From positions 62,001-126,000 of the forward strand of contig CAWIYZ010000034.1 of the NCBI GenBank assembly GCA_963840425.1: a DNA stretch of 64,000 nt. The letters run 5' to 3'. A program made the position numbers and the translations under genes. Each line of letters begins with the position of its first letter. Position 1 is the stretch's first letter. The stretch comes from CADEFX01 sp963840425. Lineage in GTDB: Bacteria; Pseudomonadota; Alphaproteobacteria; Rhizobiales; Hyphomicrobiaceae. The notes below the pieces were generated by a model. The model saw only the letters and a list, made by a program, of their open reading frames with translations, was not told the DNA's origin and searched no databases. Below are positions 10,182 to 19,908 of this stretch, piece after piece.

Positions 10182-12707
10182 TCAGTCGTGCATGGGGCGC
10201 GTTTTAGCCGGCTGCCTCGGCCAGATCCTTGCAAGCTTGATCGCCCATCGATCAGAGAGCTCTGCAAGCAGCCATGTCGACAGCGCCGCCACTAGCACGC
10301 CAGCAAACAGGGCGCCACTGATCGGTACAAGGCCGAGCAGCGCCCGCAGCGGCGCAACGACGAGCGTCAGTGCCTGCAAGGCGACCCCGAGCCAGACCGC
10401 AAGGTGAACCCAGACATTGGTAAGCGGCGCGGCTCCGACCCGGCGCGCGGGATAGGCGAACACAAGCTGCAGCACGGATTCGTAAAGGAACAGCGAGGTG
10501 CGGGTTTCTTCGAGTGAGTGGCCGAACAGCGGCAGTGCTGCGATGATCGCGACGCCGACAAGCGCCTTGGTGAAGGCGCTGGTTACCACGAAACGCAGAG
10601 ACGCGGCATCGAGCAGCTTGGCGGAGGATGGCCGGGGCGGCCGATCCATGACGCCGGGATTGCGGTCGATCGCCATGGCCAGCGCTGGCGGCCCGTCGGC
10701 AACGCAGTTGATCCATAGCAGCTGCACCGCCGTCAGCGGCAGCAGGAACGTTCCGCCGGCGGGGTCCTTGATCCCCAGCAGGAAGGCCAAGCCAAGACCC
10801 GCAGTCATGAGGAGGATCAGAGCTAGGTCGGTCGAGAAGAAGAAGCGGATGAACTTCTGGATGTTCTCATAAATGTTGCGCCCTTCCTCGATGGCAGCAA
10901 CGATGGTTGCGAAATTGTCGTCCATGAGCACGACGTCGGCCACTTCGCGCGAGACATCGCTGCCGCGCTGGCCCATGGCGATGCCAACGTCGGAGCGCTT
11001 CAGGGCCGGGGCATCGTTCACCCCGTCGCCAGTGACTGCAACGATCTCGCCGAGGTCTTTCAGGGTCTCGACCAGGCGCAGCTTGTGCTCGGGGGAAACG
11101 CGGGCGAAGACGTTGACCGTCCGAGCCGCCTCGCTGAGGTCGTGGGGTGAGAGCCGGTCGAGCTCCTCGCCTGTGAGCACTCGGGCCGTGCTGATACCGA
11201 TGATGCGGCCGACCGCCTCGGCTGTTGCCGGATGATCGCCCGTGATGATGAGGACGCGGATTCCCGCGGCTTTGGAGCGTCGGATGGCGTCCGGCACCTC
11301 GGCGCGTGGCGGATCCCACAGCAGCACGATCCCGAGTAAGATCAAATCCTGCTCCTGCTCTTGCGTGCTCCATGCCAGAGCCACCACTCGGTGACCCTCT
11401 GCTGCGTATTTCGTCACCTTGGCTTTCCAGTCTCGCCTCTGCGCATCGTCAAGGGTACTGCGTGCAATAAGAACTTCCGGCGCGCCCTTGAGATAGCTCA
11501 CGCGCCGGCCGTCCTCTTCGACCGTTACGCGCATAAACTTGTAGGTGCTGTCGAAGGGCCGACTGGCGACCCGCGGGCGACTTTGCAAGAGACGACCGGC
11601 GTCGATGCCTTGGCTCGTCGCATAGTCGAGCAGGGCGACCTCCAACGGGTCTCCTGCACCCGTGCCGATCTCCGCGTCATTGGCCAGCACCATGGCCTGC
11701 AATGCGCGAGCCGGGTCGGTGGCATCGAGAGCGCGCACGTGCATGCGGTTCTCGGTCAGTGTGCCGGTCTTATCCGTGGCGATCACCGTGACTGAGCCCA
11801 GCGCCTCCACGGCGCTCAGCCGGCGTACGATAGCCTTGCGTCCGGCAAGCCGCTCCACTCCGAATGCCAGCGTAAGCGTGAGCACTGCGGGAAGCCCTTC
11901 GGGGACCGCGGCCACCGCCAGCGCCACCGAGAACAGGACGACCTGACCGAGGCGCCCGATGCCTTCGACCACCACGCCACCGATCGTCAAAATGAGCCCT
12001 AGTGCGAGTATGGCAAGGGCAACCTGAGTGGCGAACTCGCCGAGCCGGCGCTCGAGCGGCGTCTTGCTGGCCTCGATAGTGGCGATCATCGTGGCAAGGC
12101 GACCCATCGTGCTCTTGGCGCCCGTGCGCGTTACCTCGACATAGCCGTTGCCTTTGACGAGCAGGGTGCCGCTGAAGAGCTCGGCGCCAAGATCCTTGTC
12201 GATGGGCAGCGACTCCCCCGTCAGGATCGACTCATCGACGGTCACGCCTTGGCCCGATGAGAGCGTGCCATCGGCTGGGACCCGGTCGCCCGCCTCGACG
12301 CGCACGATGTCACCGGGAACGAGATCCTTTGCTGGCGCGTGCACGAGGACGCCATCCCTCACCACCCAGACGAAGGGCACGGCGAGCGCCTTGAGCCGGA
12401 CGAGGGCTTCCTCAGCCTTGCTCTCCTGGTAGACGCCGAGACCTGCGTTGAGGGCCAGGATCAGTCCGATGGCGACGGACTCCATGGGCAGTCGATCGGC
12501 ACCCTCCCAGAGCCAGAGGCCAAGATCCAACATCAGGGCAAGCAGAAGGATGTAGATGAGCGGGCTCTGAAACTGGTGCAGCCATCGCTGCCACAGCCTC
12601 ACACGCACGGGCTCGGGCGGTGCGTTGGCGCCAAATCTGGCTAGTCGCTCCTCGGCCTCCCGGCGGGTAAGGCTACGCTCGAGGGGACTGTCCTTGGATG
12701 CGATCAT
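10182..12707 (-). CDS. P2-type cation-transporting ATPase (Ca2+-ATPase-like)
   Basis: 841-residue P-type ATPase that pumps a cation across the inner membrane. Visible motifs: actuator loop L-T-G-E-S, M4 P-E-G-L-P, phosphorylation site D-K-T-G-T-L-T, nucleotide-domain K-G-A-P-E, hinge G-D-G-V-N-D-A-P-A-L, and an M6 segment N-C-V-A-D-G-P-P. In SERCA-type pumps M6 reads N-x-x-T-D-G, so Ala replaces a Thr ligand, leaving Ca2+, Mn2+ or H+ as open substrates. Start ATG at 12707 is preferred over the earlier in-frame codon at 12821 because homology begins just after it. It converges with pdhC, six bases apart. Confidence 0.88.
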   Translation of the reverse strand: MIASKDSPLERSLTRREAEERLARFGANAPPEPVRVRLWQRWLHQFQSPLIYILLLALMLDLGLWLWEGADRLPMESVAIGLILALNAGLGVYQESKAEEALVRLKALAVPFVWVVRDGVLVHAPAKDLVPGDIVRVEAGDRVPADGTLSSGQGVTVDESILTGESLPIDKDLGAELFSGTLLVKGNGYVEVTRTGAKSTMGRLATMIATIEASKTPLERRLGEFATQVALAILALGLILTIGGVVVEGIGRLGQVVLFSVALAVAAVPEGLPAVLTLTLAFGVERLAGRKAIVRRLSAVEALGSVTVIATDKTGTLTENRMHVRALDATDPARALQAMVLANDAEIGTGAGDPLEVALLDYATSQGIDAGRLLQSRPRVASRPFDSTYKFMRVTVEEDGRRVSYLKGAPEVLIARSTLDDAQRRDWKAKVTKYAAEGHRVVALAWSTQEQEQDLILLGIVLLWDPPRAEVPDAIRRSKAAGIRVLIITGDHPATAEAVGRIIGISTARVLTGEELDRLSPHDLSEAARTVNVFARVSPEHKLRLVETLKDLGEIVAVTGDGVNDAPALKRSDVGIAMGQRGSDVSREVADVVLMDDNFATIVAAIEEGRNIYENIQKFIRFFFSTDLALILLMTAGLGLAFLLGIKDPAGGTFLLPLTAVQLLWINCVADGPPALAMAIDRNPGVMDRPPRPSSAKLLDAASLRFVVTSAFTKALVGVAIIAALPLFGHSLEETRTSLFLYESVLQLVFAYPARRVGAAPLTNVWVHLAVWLGVALQALTLVVAPLRALLGLVPISGALFAGVLVAALSTWLLAELSDRWAIKLARIWPRQPAKTRPMHD

Positions 12708-12854
12708 GCTGCCGCGGCCCGCTCCGATCCGTAAGTTTGGTCTGCACACTAGCCATTTTGGAATGTGCTGCTCACCGAAGATGTTTACGCAGTCGAAGTC
12801 ACGCACAGCCTGGCTGGGCATTCCGGCGCGTGAGCCCAGACGTTGCTGGCAAAC

Positions 12855-14750
12855 TCACCTCTGCAACACGTAAGTGCCGGGCGCCTCCGATAGCACTGGC
12901 AGACCCTGCTCGGGAGCACCGATCGTGGGAGGTGCCGTGCCTTGGCCGGAACGCTCGGTGAGCCATCGCACCCATTCGGGCCACCAAGATCCCTCACGGG
13001 GCTCCACCAATTTGGGCCACGTGTCTGGATCGATGTAGCGGTCCTGCTCGCCTCTCGTGGCAAGACGGTAGCGACGGTTAGGGCGCCCAGGCTCGGAGAC
13101 GATGCCAGCGTTATGGCCGCCATTGGTCAGCACGAAGGTGACCTCGGTATCCATCAGTAGATTGAACTTGTAGACCGAGCGCCAAGGCGCCACGTGGTCC
13201 GTCTCCGTCCCGACCGCGAAAACAGGCGTGCGAATGTCGCTCAGCGCGATAGGGTGATCGCCGACCTGGTAGCGGCCCTCGGCCAGGTCATTGGCGAGAA
13301 ACAGCTTGCGTAGATATTCGCTGTGCATGCGATAGGGCATACGGGTGGTATCGGCGTTCCACGCCATCAGATCGGAGATCGGCTGGCGCTCCCCCAGCAG
13401 ATAGTCGCGTGCTATACGCGACCAGATCAGGTCGTTGGAGCGTAACAGTTGAAACGCCCCGGACATTTGGCTGGCGTCGAGGTAGCCCTGCTCCCACATC
13501 ATATCTTCCAGGAACGCGACCTGGCTTTCGCCGATGAAGAGGGTGAGCTCGCCGGCTTCCGTGAAGTCGACTTGTGCCGCGAGGAAGGAGAGAGTGGCAA
13601 GACGGTCATCGCGATCACGCGCCATGGCAGCGGCGCTGATCGCCAACAGGGTGCCGCCGAGACAATAGCCGACGGCGTGGACCTTGCGGCCTGGGACGAT
13701 GCGGCCGACGGCATCGAGCGCGGCCATTGGCCCTAGCCTGTGGTATTCCTCCATGCCGAGATCGCGCTCATTTCTACCGGGGTTTCTCCACGAGACCATG
13801 AACACCGTGAAGCCCTTCTCGACGAGATAGCGCACGAGCGAGTTCGCCGCACTAAGATCCAAGACGTAGTATTTCATGATCCAGGCCGGCACGATGAGGA
13901 TTGGCTCGGGCCGCACCTTCTCTGTCAGCGCATCATACTGGATCAGCTCCATGAGCCGGTTCCGGTACACCACCGTGCCAGGAGTAGTGGCGACATCGCG
14001 GCCGACTTTGAAGTTCTCGGTTCCGACCGGCGGACGGCCATTGGCTGAGCGCTCCCAATCTTCGATGAAGTTCCAAAAGCCCCGCACTAGGTTCTGTCCG
14101 ACTTCGATCTGTGTCCGGCGCAAAATCACGGGATTCGTAGCGACGAAGTTGGAGGGCGAAAGCACATCGAGCACCTGTCGAAACGTGAACTCGAGCACGC
14201 GCTCATGGTGCGCCGAGACGCCATGCACGCCGGTGGCCGCATTGTGCCACCACTGCTGCTGCAGCAGGAACGTCTGGTGAATGACATTGAACGGCCACTC
14301 CTGCCACTCGGGACTGCTGAAGCGTCGGTCCTGAGGTAAGGGTGTGATGCAGGGCTGCCCATCACCGCCTTGAGTGGCGCAGCGGGCCAAGTGGGCGACG
14401 AGGCGGGTGCTCTTGCGCACACCCTTGTGCCAGAGCTGCAGCTGCTTGCCGGGCGACGCGATAAGATGCACGAGCCAATCGAAGTAGGCTTGCGCCAACC
14501 CCATCGGCGAAAGGCCGAGCGTGGCGCGTGACAGAAGATAGTGCAGCGAGCGGTCCATGACCTCGGCCAGCTGCACTGAGGGATCTTCCTCGCCGTTGTC
14601 AAGCACGGAAAACGGCTGTGCCGTCCACGCCTCGAATGGCAACATCAATGCGCGTAGCGCGGAATTGGTGGCCGCAGCCTCTTGCGGATGCTCTGGGCGA
14701 GGTACTGCCGGTCCATTGGCACGTGCTTTTTTGCTCGCTGATACGCCCAT
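12855..14750 (-). CDS. phaC: Class I poly(3-hydroxyalkanoate) synthase
   Basis: 631-residue polymerase that joins (R)-3-hydroxyacyl-CoA into PHA storage polyester at granule surfaces. An N-terminal PhaC_N region precedes an alpha/beta-hydrolase fold with the lipase-like box G-Y-C-L-G-G; the nucleophile is Cys363. The Asp and His partners are likely in the D-H-V-A-P-W and N-G-G-H-N-A-G segments, both well conserved. Length and single-gene arrangement indicate class I (no phaE or phaR alongside). A perfect FNR/FixK palindrome lies about 77 bases upstream of the start. Confidence 0.93.
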   Translation of the reverse strand: MGVSASKKARANGPAVPRPEHPQEAAATNSALRALMLPFEAWTAQPFSVLDNGEEDPSVQLAEVMDRSLHYLLSRATLGLSPMGLAQAYFDWLVHLIASPGKQLQLWHKGVRKSTRLVAHLARCATQGGDGQPCITPLPQDRRFSSPEWQEWPFNVIHQTFLLQQQWWHNAATGVHGVSAHHERVLEFTFRQVLDVLSPSNFVATNPVILRRTQIEVGQNLVRGFWNFIEDWERSANGRPPVGTENFKVGRDVATTPGTVVYRNRLMELIQYDALTEKVRPEPILIVPAWIMKYYVLDLSAANSLVRYLVEKGFTVFMVSWRNPGRNERDLGMEEYHRLGPMAALDAVGRIVPGRKVHAVGYCLGGTLLAISAAAMARDRDDRLATLSFLAAQVDFTEAGELTLFIGESQVAFLEDMMWEQGYLDASQMSGAFQLLRSNDLIWSRIARDYLLGERQPISDLMAWNADTTRMPYRMHSEYLRKLFLANDLAEGRYQVGDHPIALSDIRTPVFAVGTETDHVAPWRSVYKFNLLMDTEVTFVLTNGGHNAGIVSEPGRPNRRYRLATRGEQDRYIDPDTWPKLVEPREGSWWPEWVRWLTERSGQGTAPPTIGAPEQGLPVLSEAPGTYVLQR

Positions 14751-14826
14751 ACCTTGTGTCCTTCCTGCCCGGCAGATTGAAGCCTCGGGTGGCTAAGACA
14801 TTGGACTCGCCTGGCTGTGCACGTGA

Positions 14827-14840
14827 TTGATTTCTATCAA
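14827..14840. promoter_or_regulatory. Perfect FNR/FixK palindrome upstream of phaC
   Basis: TTGAT-TTCT-ATCAA matches the Crp/FNR-family consensus in all ten fixed positions. It ends 77 bases before the phaC start and is also 80 bases downstream of the cytochrome c stop, so phaC is the likely target. Oxygen- or redox-dependent control is inferred from the motif. Confidence 0.65.
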
Positions 14841-14921
14841 CGTTGAGTCTGCCCCCTCAGGCAAGCGGTCGGATCCATCGCCTGCAAGGATGCTTCCATT
14901 GTAGTGCGACTGAAGCGGGCC

Positions 14922-15284
14922 TTACTGCCGGATTCGTGCGAGATCGTAGAGATAGCTAAGAATGGCGGCTACATCCTCCTCGGAGAAGCTGATCTGCGGC
15001 ATCTCCTTGTGCCTGGAAACCATTCCTTCCAACAGCTCCTCCTGCAACTCCCGGGTGGCATATCGGCCGTAGATATTGCGCATCGGTGGTGCTGCTTTAA
15101 GGGGGCTCTCGCCGACAGCTTCGATGGAGTGGCAGCGCGCACAGTGCTTGTGAAGGATCGCTTTTCCCTCAGCGCTCGTGTCACCCGCAAGTGCCCCTAC
15201 TGCCCAACACATCGCCAGGGTTGGCAAGAAGATGTATTTCGCCACGGGCAAAGCCTTCGTCCTCGCACTTACCTTGTCACTCAT
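14922..15284 (-). CDS. Small exported c-type cytochrome
   Basis: 120-residue class I cytochrome c. Start ATG at 15284 is preceded by a CAGGG Shine-Dalgarno-like stretch. An N-terminal signal or anchor (FLPTLAMCWAVGALAG, about residues 18-34) leads to a single haem motif C-A-R-C-H near residue 48. The distal Met is probably in K-E-M-P-Q-I-S-F, followed by a C-terminal helix A-A-I-L-S-Y-L. It acts in the periplasm as an electron carrier; its partner oxidase or dehydrogenase is not in the window. It is read in the same direction as phaC, 170 bases further upstream. Confidence 0.82.
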   Translation of the reverse strand: MSDKVSARTKALPVAKYIFLPTLAMCWAVGALAGDTSAEGKAILHKHCARCHSIEAVGESPLKAAPPMRNIYGRYATRELQEELLEGMVSRHKEMPQISFSEEDVAAILSYLYDLARIRQ

Positions 15285-15607
15285 GTCGCGGCCCTGCTGG
15301 GGTTGCGTGGCAGATAGTCCTTCATAGCGCAGACCGTGCTTAGTACTACGATCGTACGTTCGGCTCGGCACCAGGCCCCAGCCTCTCGGCCACGATGCCA
15401 TCAGGCGCTTGAGCCCAAAACGTGCTTCTACGCCGACAATTTGATCCATCAAAAAGCGACAATCAGTTTGCCCGCCTTTGACGTCGGGCGTGCACCAACC
15501 AGGATAAGGCTTAGGCGCGCCGAATGCTTGACCTCCGTCAATGCTCGCACGTCCATGGCATCGAATGTGAGCGGTTCAGGGTCCTGCGCGCAAGAAGGGT
15601 CGCAACC
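15285..15607. other. Intergenic, no gene seen
   Basis: No convincing reading frame. It carries TTGATCCATCAA at 15441-15452, an FNR-like palindrome with the wrong spacing (N2). The ribosome site of the following chaB-like gene (AAGAAGGG) is at its right end. Confidence 0.4.
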
Positions 15608-15825
15608 ATGCCCTACGCGTCGAATGATGATCTACCCGCAAACGTCGAAACCATATGCCGGAGCACGCCCAGGACATCTTCCGCGAGGCCTTCAACAGTG
15701 CTTGGCGGACGTACGGTGCTCGGGAGGAGATCGCACGCCGTGTCGCGTGGGCGGCCGTGAAGAGGACTTACCGCAAGGTCGGCGATGATTGGGTGCCGCA
15801 CTCGCATTTGTCAGGGCGTGAGTGA
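15608..15825 (+). CDS. chaB: ChaB-family putative cation transport regulator, frameshifted
   Basis: Small cytosolic protein of about 72 residues. It starts MPYASNDDLPANV after a good ribosome site (AAGAAGGG). Near 15650 the frame breaks; the rest reads H-M-P-E-H-A-Q-D-I-F-R-E-A-F-N-S-A-W to the stop at 15825. The pattern N-D-D-L-P...L/M-P-x-H-A-Q-x-I-F-x-x-A-F-N-x-A-W is the ChaB signature. ChaB is linked genetically to the Na+(K+)/H+ antiporter ChaA in E. coli, but its biochemical role is not settled, and no chaA is present here. Confidence 0.72.
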
Positions 15826-15865
15826 TGCGCAACGACACCTATGGAACTCAGACTGGAGAGTGCAA

Positions 15866-16069
15866 ATGGCTCAAGAGAGCAAGAAATCCAGAGGATCAAT
15901 CACCCTTTTGGATCAGTTCGCGCTGGCAGCGCTCACTGGCATCTACTCTGCGCGGAGGGATACCGCCCAAGCCGGTGCTGGCGGTCACGTGCCCAGCGAA
16001 GCAGCACGTATGGCATACGAGGCGGCTCGAGCAATGATGACGGAGCGCGACAAGTACAAGGCCGGTTAG
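15866..16069 (+). CDS. Small conserved hypothetical protein
   Basis: 67 residues starting MAQESKKSRG after a GGAGAG ribosome site. The middle, I-T-L-L-D-Q-F-A-L-A-A-L-T-G-I-Y, looks like an amphipathic helix. The C-terminal half (A-A-R-M-A-Y-E-A-A-R-A-M-M) is also helical. Similar short proteins are annotated in phage and rhizobial genomes without function. It follows chaB by 40 bases in the same direction. Confidence 0.55.
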   Translation: MAQESKKSRGSITLLDQFALAALTGIYSARRDTAQAGAGGHVPSEAARMAYEAARAMMTERDKYKAG

Positions 16070-16122
16070 CGATCAGTCGTCCTCGCTTGCTCGCTTGGGA
16101 CTGTGCACGCTTATGGTCAAAG

Positions 16123-16963
16123 CTAGTGCGACATCAGCACGGGAAGCGACATGTGCATCAATACGTGCCGGCTCGCGCCACCAAAAACGAACTCCCGCAA
16201 TCGCGTGTGGCCATAGCATCCCATGACAAGCAGGTCAGCGCTCATATCCTTAGCGCATGACAGCAGCGTCTCGCCGACGCCGACGGGGCTTGATCTGCTC
16301 GGTGGCCTGGCACTTAACGCCGTGACGGGCCAGCGCAGCGCAAATATCGGCTGCTGGAATGTCCTGGGCTAGATCGTGTTCCGATTGTGGATTGACCCAG
16401 ACGACCTTCACTTCCCTGGCGCGCTGGAGGATCGGTAGCGCGTCGAAGACCGCACGCGCCGCTTCGCGCCGGGCGTTCCAAGCAACCAGCACTTTCTCGC
16501 CGACGCCAGCGTGTGCACCCGCATTCGGAATGATTAAGACCGGTCGGCCGCTCTCCATCGCCAAGCGATCGGCCACATCAAGTCCCTCTGTGCCCGCCCA
16601 ATCCGGGTCAGTCTGTGCGGCGATGACAAGATCGACCGACCGCGCGTATTGCAGGATCCGATCCGCCACGCCAAAGGCATCGGCTTCGTCGTCTCTCCAT
16701 TCGCTGACGAATGTCCGACCACGGGCGGCCGTCTCGAACGCGACCTTCATGGCGAGGCTCTCTTCACGGTAGAGCTTGCAGTGATCGTCGATAACGATCG
16801 GCGGCCCATCGGGTATTCCCATTGACATCACTGCAACGGGCGGAACAATCGAAAGCCCGATCACATGCGCCTGGAATTCCTCAGCTAGGCCAATGGTAGG
16901 GGCCAGCAGTTTCTCGATACGCCGCTTGTCATTGCAATGTACGAGCATGGTTCTGTACGACAT
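16123..16963 (-). CDS. Universal stress protein, double-domain length, one frameshift
   Basis: About 279 residues with two Usp-like halves. It starts MSYRTMLVHCNDK at 16963 and reads in frame to about 16275. There a CCCC run breaks the frame, and the C-terminus continues as G-E-T-L-L-S-C-A-K-D...G-C-Y-G-H-T-R-L-R-E-F-V-F-G-G to the stop at 16123. The last stretch fits the Usp nucleotide motif G-x2-G-x9-G. These proteins bind ATP or AMP and aid survival under energy or oxygen stress. A near-consensus FNR/FixK site lies 63 bases upstream. Confidence 0.8.
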
Positions 16964-17025
16964 GGGTTGCCTCGGGCGATGGCTTGCACGCCTATCCATC
17001 TCTACGCGTCAGAGTGATCCTCAAT

Positions 17026-17039
17026 TTGACGCCAATCAA
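17026..17039. promoter_or_regulatory. FNR/FixK-like site upstream of a usp gene
   Basis: TTGAC-GCCA-ATCAA differs from TTGAT-N4-ATCAA at one position. It sits 63 bases upstream of the Usp gene starting at 16963 and just beyond the stop of lon (17073). Confidence 0.45.
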
Positions 17040-17072
17040 GCAGGTGCGTACCGGCAGGTTGCCCTGAAGGGG

Positions 17073-19496
17073 TCACTGCCGCGCGTCTGACGCTGCCTTG
17101 AGAGCAGCTGGTTCGAGGGCGGGATCGGCTGCCGGCTCCAGCGCGGCGGTCACCGCCTGCTCCACGGTGTCCAGCCAGACGAACTCCATGGCCTTGCGCA
17201 CCTCGTCGGGGATGTCCTCGTAGTCCTTGCGGTTGCGAGCCGGGAGCATGACGCGTTTGATGTCGGCCCGCGCAGCGGCCACCACCTTCTCCTTGATGCC
17301 GCCCACTGGCAGAACAAGCCCCCGTAGGCTGATCTCGCCGGTCATTGCCGTGTCGTTGCGCACGGTTTGCTCACTCATAAGCGATACAAGCGCCATGAAC
17401 ATGGCGACACCGGCGCTGGGCCCGTCCTTTGGAATGGCGCCTGCCGGAACGTGCACGTGGATGTCACTCTTCTCGAAGCGGGCAGGATTGATTCCGAGTG
17501 CCGACGCACGGTTCTTGACGATGCTGAGCGCCGCCTGTGCGCTCTCGCGCATGACTTCGCCGAGCTGGCCGGTCAGGATCAGCTTGCCGCTACCTGGCGT
17601 GCGCGTCGCCTCGATGAACAGAATGTCGCCGCCGACAGGTGTCCAGGCGAGGCCGGTGGCGACCCCGGGCACGCTGGTGCGCATAGCCACCTCGCTCTCG
17701 AACTGCGGCGGCCCGAGCATGGCGGCGAGGTCGTCGAAATCGATCCGGATCTGATCCTTTTGACCCTCGGCAATGCGCACGGCGGCATGGCGCAATGCCT
17801 TGCCGATCTCGCGCTCGAGACTGCGCACACCCGCCTCACGGGTGTAGCGCTGAACGATTTCGCTCAGGGCCTCATCGGTGACCTCGACTTGCCCGGACCG
17901 CAGGCCGTTCGCCTCAAGTTGCCGCCGCACGAGATAGCGACGCGCGATTTGCAGCTTCTCGCTGGCGGTATAGCCGGAGAGCGAGATGACCTCCATGCGA
18001 TCGCGCAGCGGGCCGGGAATGGTGTCGAGCAGGTTCGCCGTAGTGATGAACACCACGCGGCTCAGATCGAAGGGGACGGCGAGGTAGTTGTCGCGGAACG
18101 TGTTGTTCTGCTCAGGGTCCAGCACCTCCAGCAACGCCGCGCTCGGATCGCCGTGGATGCCGGCGCCCAGCTTGTCGATCTCATCGAGCATCATCACGCA
18201 GTTGCGCGTGCCGGCTTTGCGGATCGCCTGAATGATGTTGCCAGGCAGCGCGCCGATGTACGTGCGCCGGTGTCCGCGGACCTCGGCCTCGTCATGCACG
18301 CCACCGAGGCTGACGCGCACGAACTTGCGGCCCATGGCCCGCGCGATCGATTGGCCGAGCGATGTCTTGCCTACACCGGGCGGTCCGACTAGGCACAGGA
18401 TCGGCGCCTTGCCCTGGGGCGCGAGCTTGCGCACGGCAAGATACTCGATGATGCGCCGCTTGATCTTGTCGAGGCCGTAGTGGTCCTCATCGAGAATGTG
18501 CCGTGCCTCGGCTATATCGATCGGTGCCTCTTCCGGGAGGCCCCATGGCAACTCGATCAGCCAGTCAAGATACGTGCGCACCATGCCGTGCTCGGCCGAG
18601 GCTTCCGGCATGCGCTCGAGCCGGCGCAAGTCCTTGCGCGCCTGCTCTTCCACCTCTTTCGGCATGTTGGCCTTGCCGATTGCTGCGCTGAGCTCCACGA
18701 TCTCAGCCTTGCCCTCCTCGCCTTCGCCCAGCTGGCGGCGGATGGCCGCCAGCTGCTCGCGCAGCAGCACCTCGCGCTGGCGCTCGTCAATGGCAGCCTT
18801 AGTCTGCCGGCCGATCTCCTGCGACAGACGCAGAACCTCGATGCGTTGGGCCAGCAAGCGAGAGACCTTCTCCATGCGCGCGGCCACATCGATGGTCTCG
18901 AGAATCTCCTGTTTCTCCTCCGGCTTGATGTCCATGTAGGCCGTGGCGAGATCGGCGAGCTGGACCGGCGATGTGATGGATTGGATGGCTGCCAGCAGCT
19001 CCGGAGGCGCCTGCGGCAGCAGCTGTAGAGCCTCGACGGCTTGGCGTTGAAGATTGAGAAAGCGTGCCTCGATCTCAGGACTGCGCGAGTCCGGCTCAGG
19101 GATACGCGCAACGCGCGCAACCAAAAACGGCCACCCGCCCTGGAACTCCATGACCTGGAAGCGTTGATCGCCCTGGCAAACGAGGTGGTGCGCCCCATCG
19201 GGCGCCGTGACATAGCGCACGATGTTGGCGATCGTGCCGATCCGATGCATGGCGTCGAATGTCGGCTCGGCGAGCTCCGGGTCGCGCTGCATGAGGATGC
19301 CAACTTGGCGCTGCTCGCGCACGGCCTGCTGCGCAGCAGAGACCGAGCGTGGCCGGCCGACAGTTATCGGCAGGACCAGCCCGGGAAACAGCACGGTATT
19401 GCGCACAGGGACAATGATGAGCGCGTCCGGCGGCACAGGAGTCAAGGTAGCCGCCCCGCCGCTCGGCGTTTCGCTTTCTTGAGCGCTATCAGCCAT
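17073..19496 (-). CDS. lon: ATP-dependent Lon protease (LonA type)
   Basis: 807-residue cytosolic protease removing damaged proteins. N-terminal LAN substrate domain (residues about 20-210), coiled coil, AAA+ module with Walker A (GPPGVGKT) and Walker B (MMLDEIDK), and C-terminal protease domain with catalytic Ser694 in P-K-D-G-P-S-A-G and Lys in G-G-I-K-E-K. Start ATG at 19496 is chosen because it lies inside the stop of the upstream hsp20 gene (ATGGCTGA, 8-base overlap). An extended in-frame leader to 19661 would run through that gene. Because lon is nearly always single-gene or next to clpX/hupB, this Hsp20-linked copy may be a second lon. Confidence 0.94.
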   Translation of the reverse strand: MADSAQESETPSGGAATLTPVPPDALIIVPVRNTVLFPGLVLPITVGRPRSVSAAQQAVREQRQVGILMQRDPELAEPTFDAMHRIGTIANIVRYVTAPDGAHHLVCQGDQRFQVMEFQGGWPFLVARVARIPEPDSRSPEIEARFLNLQRQAVEALQLLPQAPPELLAAIQSITSPVQLADLATAYMDIKPEEKQEILETIDVAARMEKVSRLLAQRIEVLRLSQEIGRQTKAAIDERQREVLLREQLAAIRRQLGEGEEGKAEIVELSAAIGKANMPKEVEEQARKDLRRLERMPEASAEHGMVRTYLDWLIELPWGLPEEAPIDIAEARHILDEDHYGLDKIKRRIIEYLAVRKLAPQGKAPILCLVGPPGVGKTSLGQSIARAMGRKFVRVSLGGVHDEAEVRGHRRTYIGALPGNIIQAIRKAGTRNCVMMLDEIDKLGAGIHGDPSAALLEVLDPEQNNTFRDNYLAVPFDLSRVVFITTANLLDTIPGPLRDRMEVISLSGYTASEKLQIARRYLVRRQLEANGLRSGQVEVTDEALSEIVQRYTREAGVRSLEREIGKALRHAAVRIAEGQKDQIRIDFDDLAAMLGPPQFESEVAMRTSVPGVATGLAWTPVGGDILFIEATRTPGSGKLILTGQLGEVMRESAQAALSIVKNRASALGINPARFEKSDIHVHVPAGAIPKDGPSAGVAMFMALVSLMSEQTVRNDTAMTGEISLRGLVLPVGGIKEKVVAAARADIKRVMLPARNRKDYEDIPDEVRKAMEFVWLDTVEQAVTAALEPAADPALEPAALKAASDARQ

Positions 19497-19908
19497 GGCT
19501 CGCCCCCACCTTGTCGAGGGCGATGAGCAGACAGCCGTTGGACGCCGCGCGACGGACATCCTTGTACCGGCCGCCGGGAAGCCGGACGCGTCGCACAAAA
19601 TAACCCTGAGGCAGCTCCAGGCGGTGAATAACGGCTGTGCGCAACTCGGGTGGCAGGACACGCTCGCCCACGACTACGAGATGGCCATCCTCTATCGAAG
19701 CCTTGACCTGCTCGATGTCGACCCCAGGGAGAGCAATGAACACGAGCACCTCTCCTGGCGTCTCAAGGATATCGACCGGCGGCTCCCAGCCAGGCTGGCG
19801 CGACGCCGAGCCGACCGGTCTGAAGAGTTCCCTGTGCAAACGATCCGCCTTGGCAAGCATGGCGAACGCCTCAGACCACATCCAGTCACGGGGAAAGTCA
19901 CGGTCCAT
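19489..19908 (-). CDS. Hsp20/alpha-crystallin family small heat shock protein
   Basis: 139 residues with an alpha-crystallin core from P-P-V-D-I-L-E-T-P-G to R-R-V-R-L-P-G. It includes the characteristic A-L-P-G-V-D and G-x-L-V-V-x-G-E-R patterns. It holds unfolding proteins without ATP. Its stop overlaps the start of lon, so a holdase and a protease are translationally coupled. The C-terminal I-x-I motif typical of Hsp20 is replaced by L-L-I-A-L, suggesting altered oligomer contacts. Confidence 0.85.
   Translation of the reverse strand: MDRDFPRDWMWSEAFAMLAKADRLHRELFRPVGSASRQPGWEPPVDILETPGEVLVFIALPGVDIEQVKASIEDGHLVVVGERVLPPELRTAVIHRLELPQGYFVRRVRLPGGRYKDVRRAASNGCLLIALDKVGASHG

Noticed and set aside
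15441..15452. TTGATCCATCAA palindrome
   Set aside because: Spacing is N2 rather than the N4 required by FNR/FixK dimers.
17367..18392. 341-codon plus-strand frame opposite lon
   Set aside because: Shadow of the lon protease domain; no homology.
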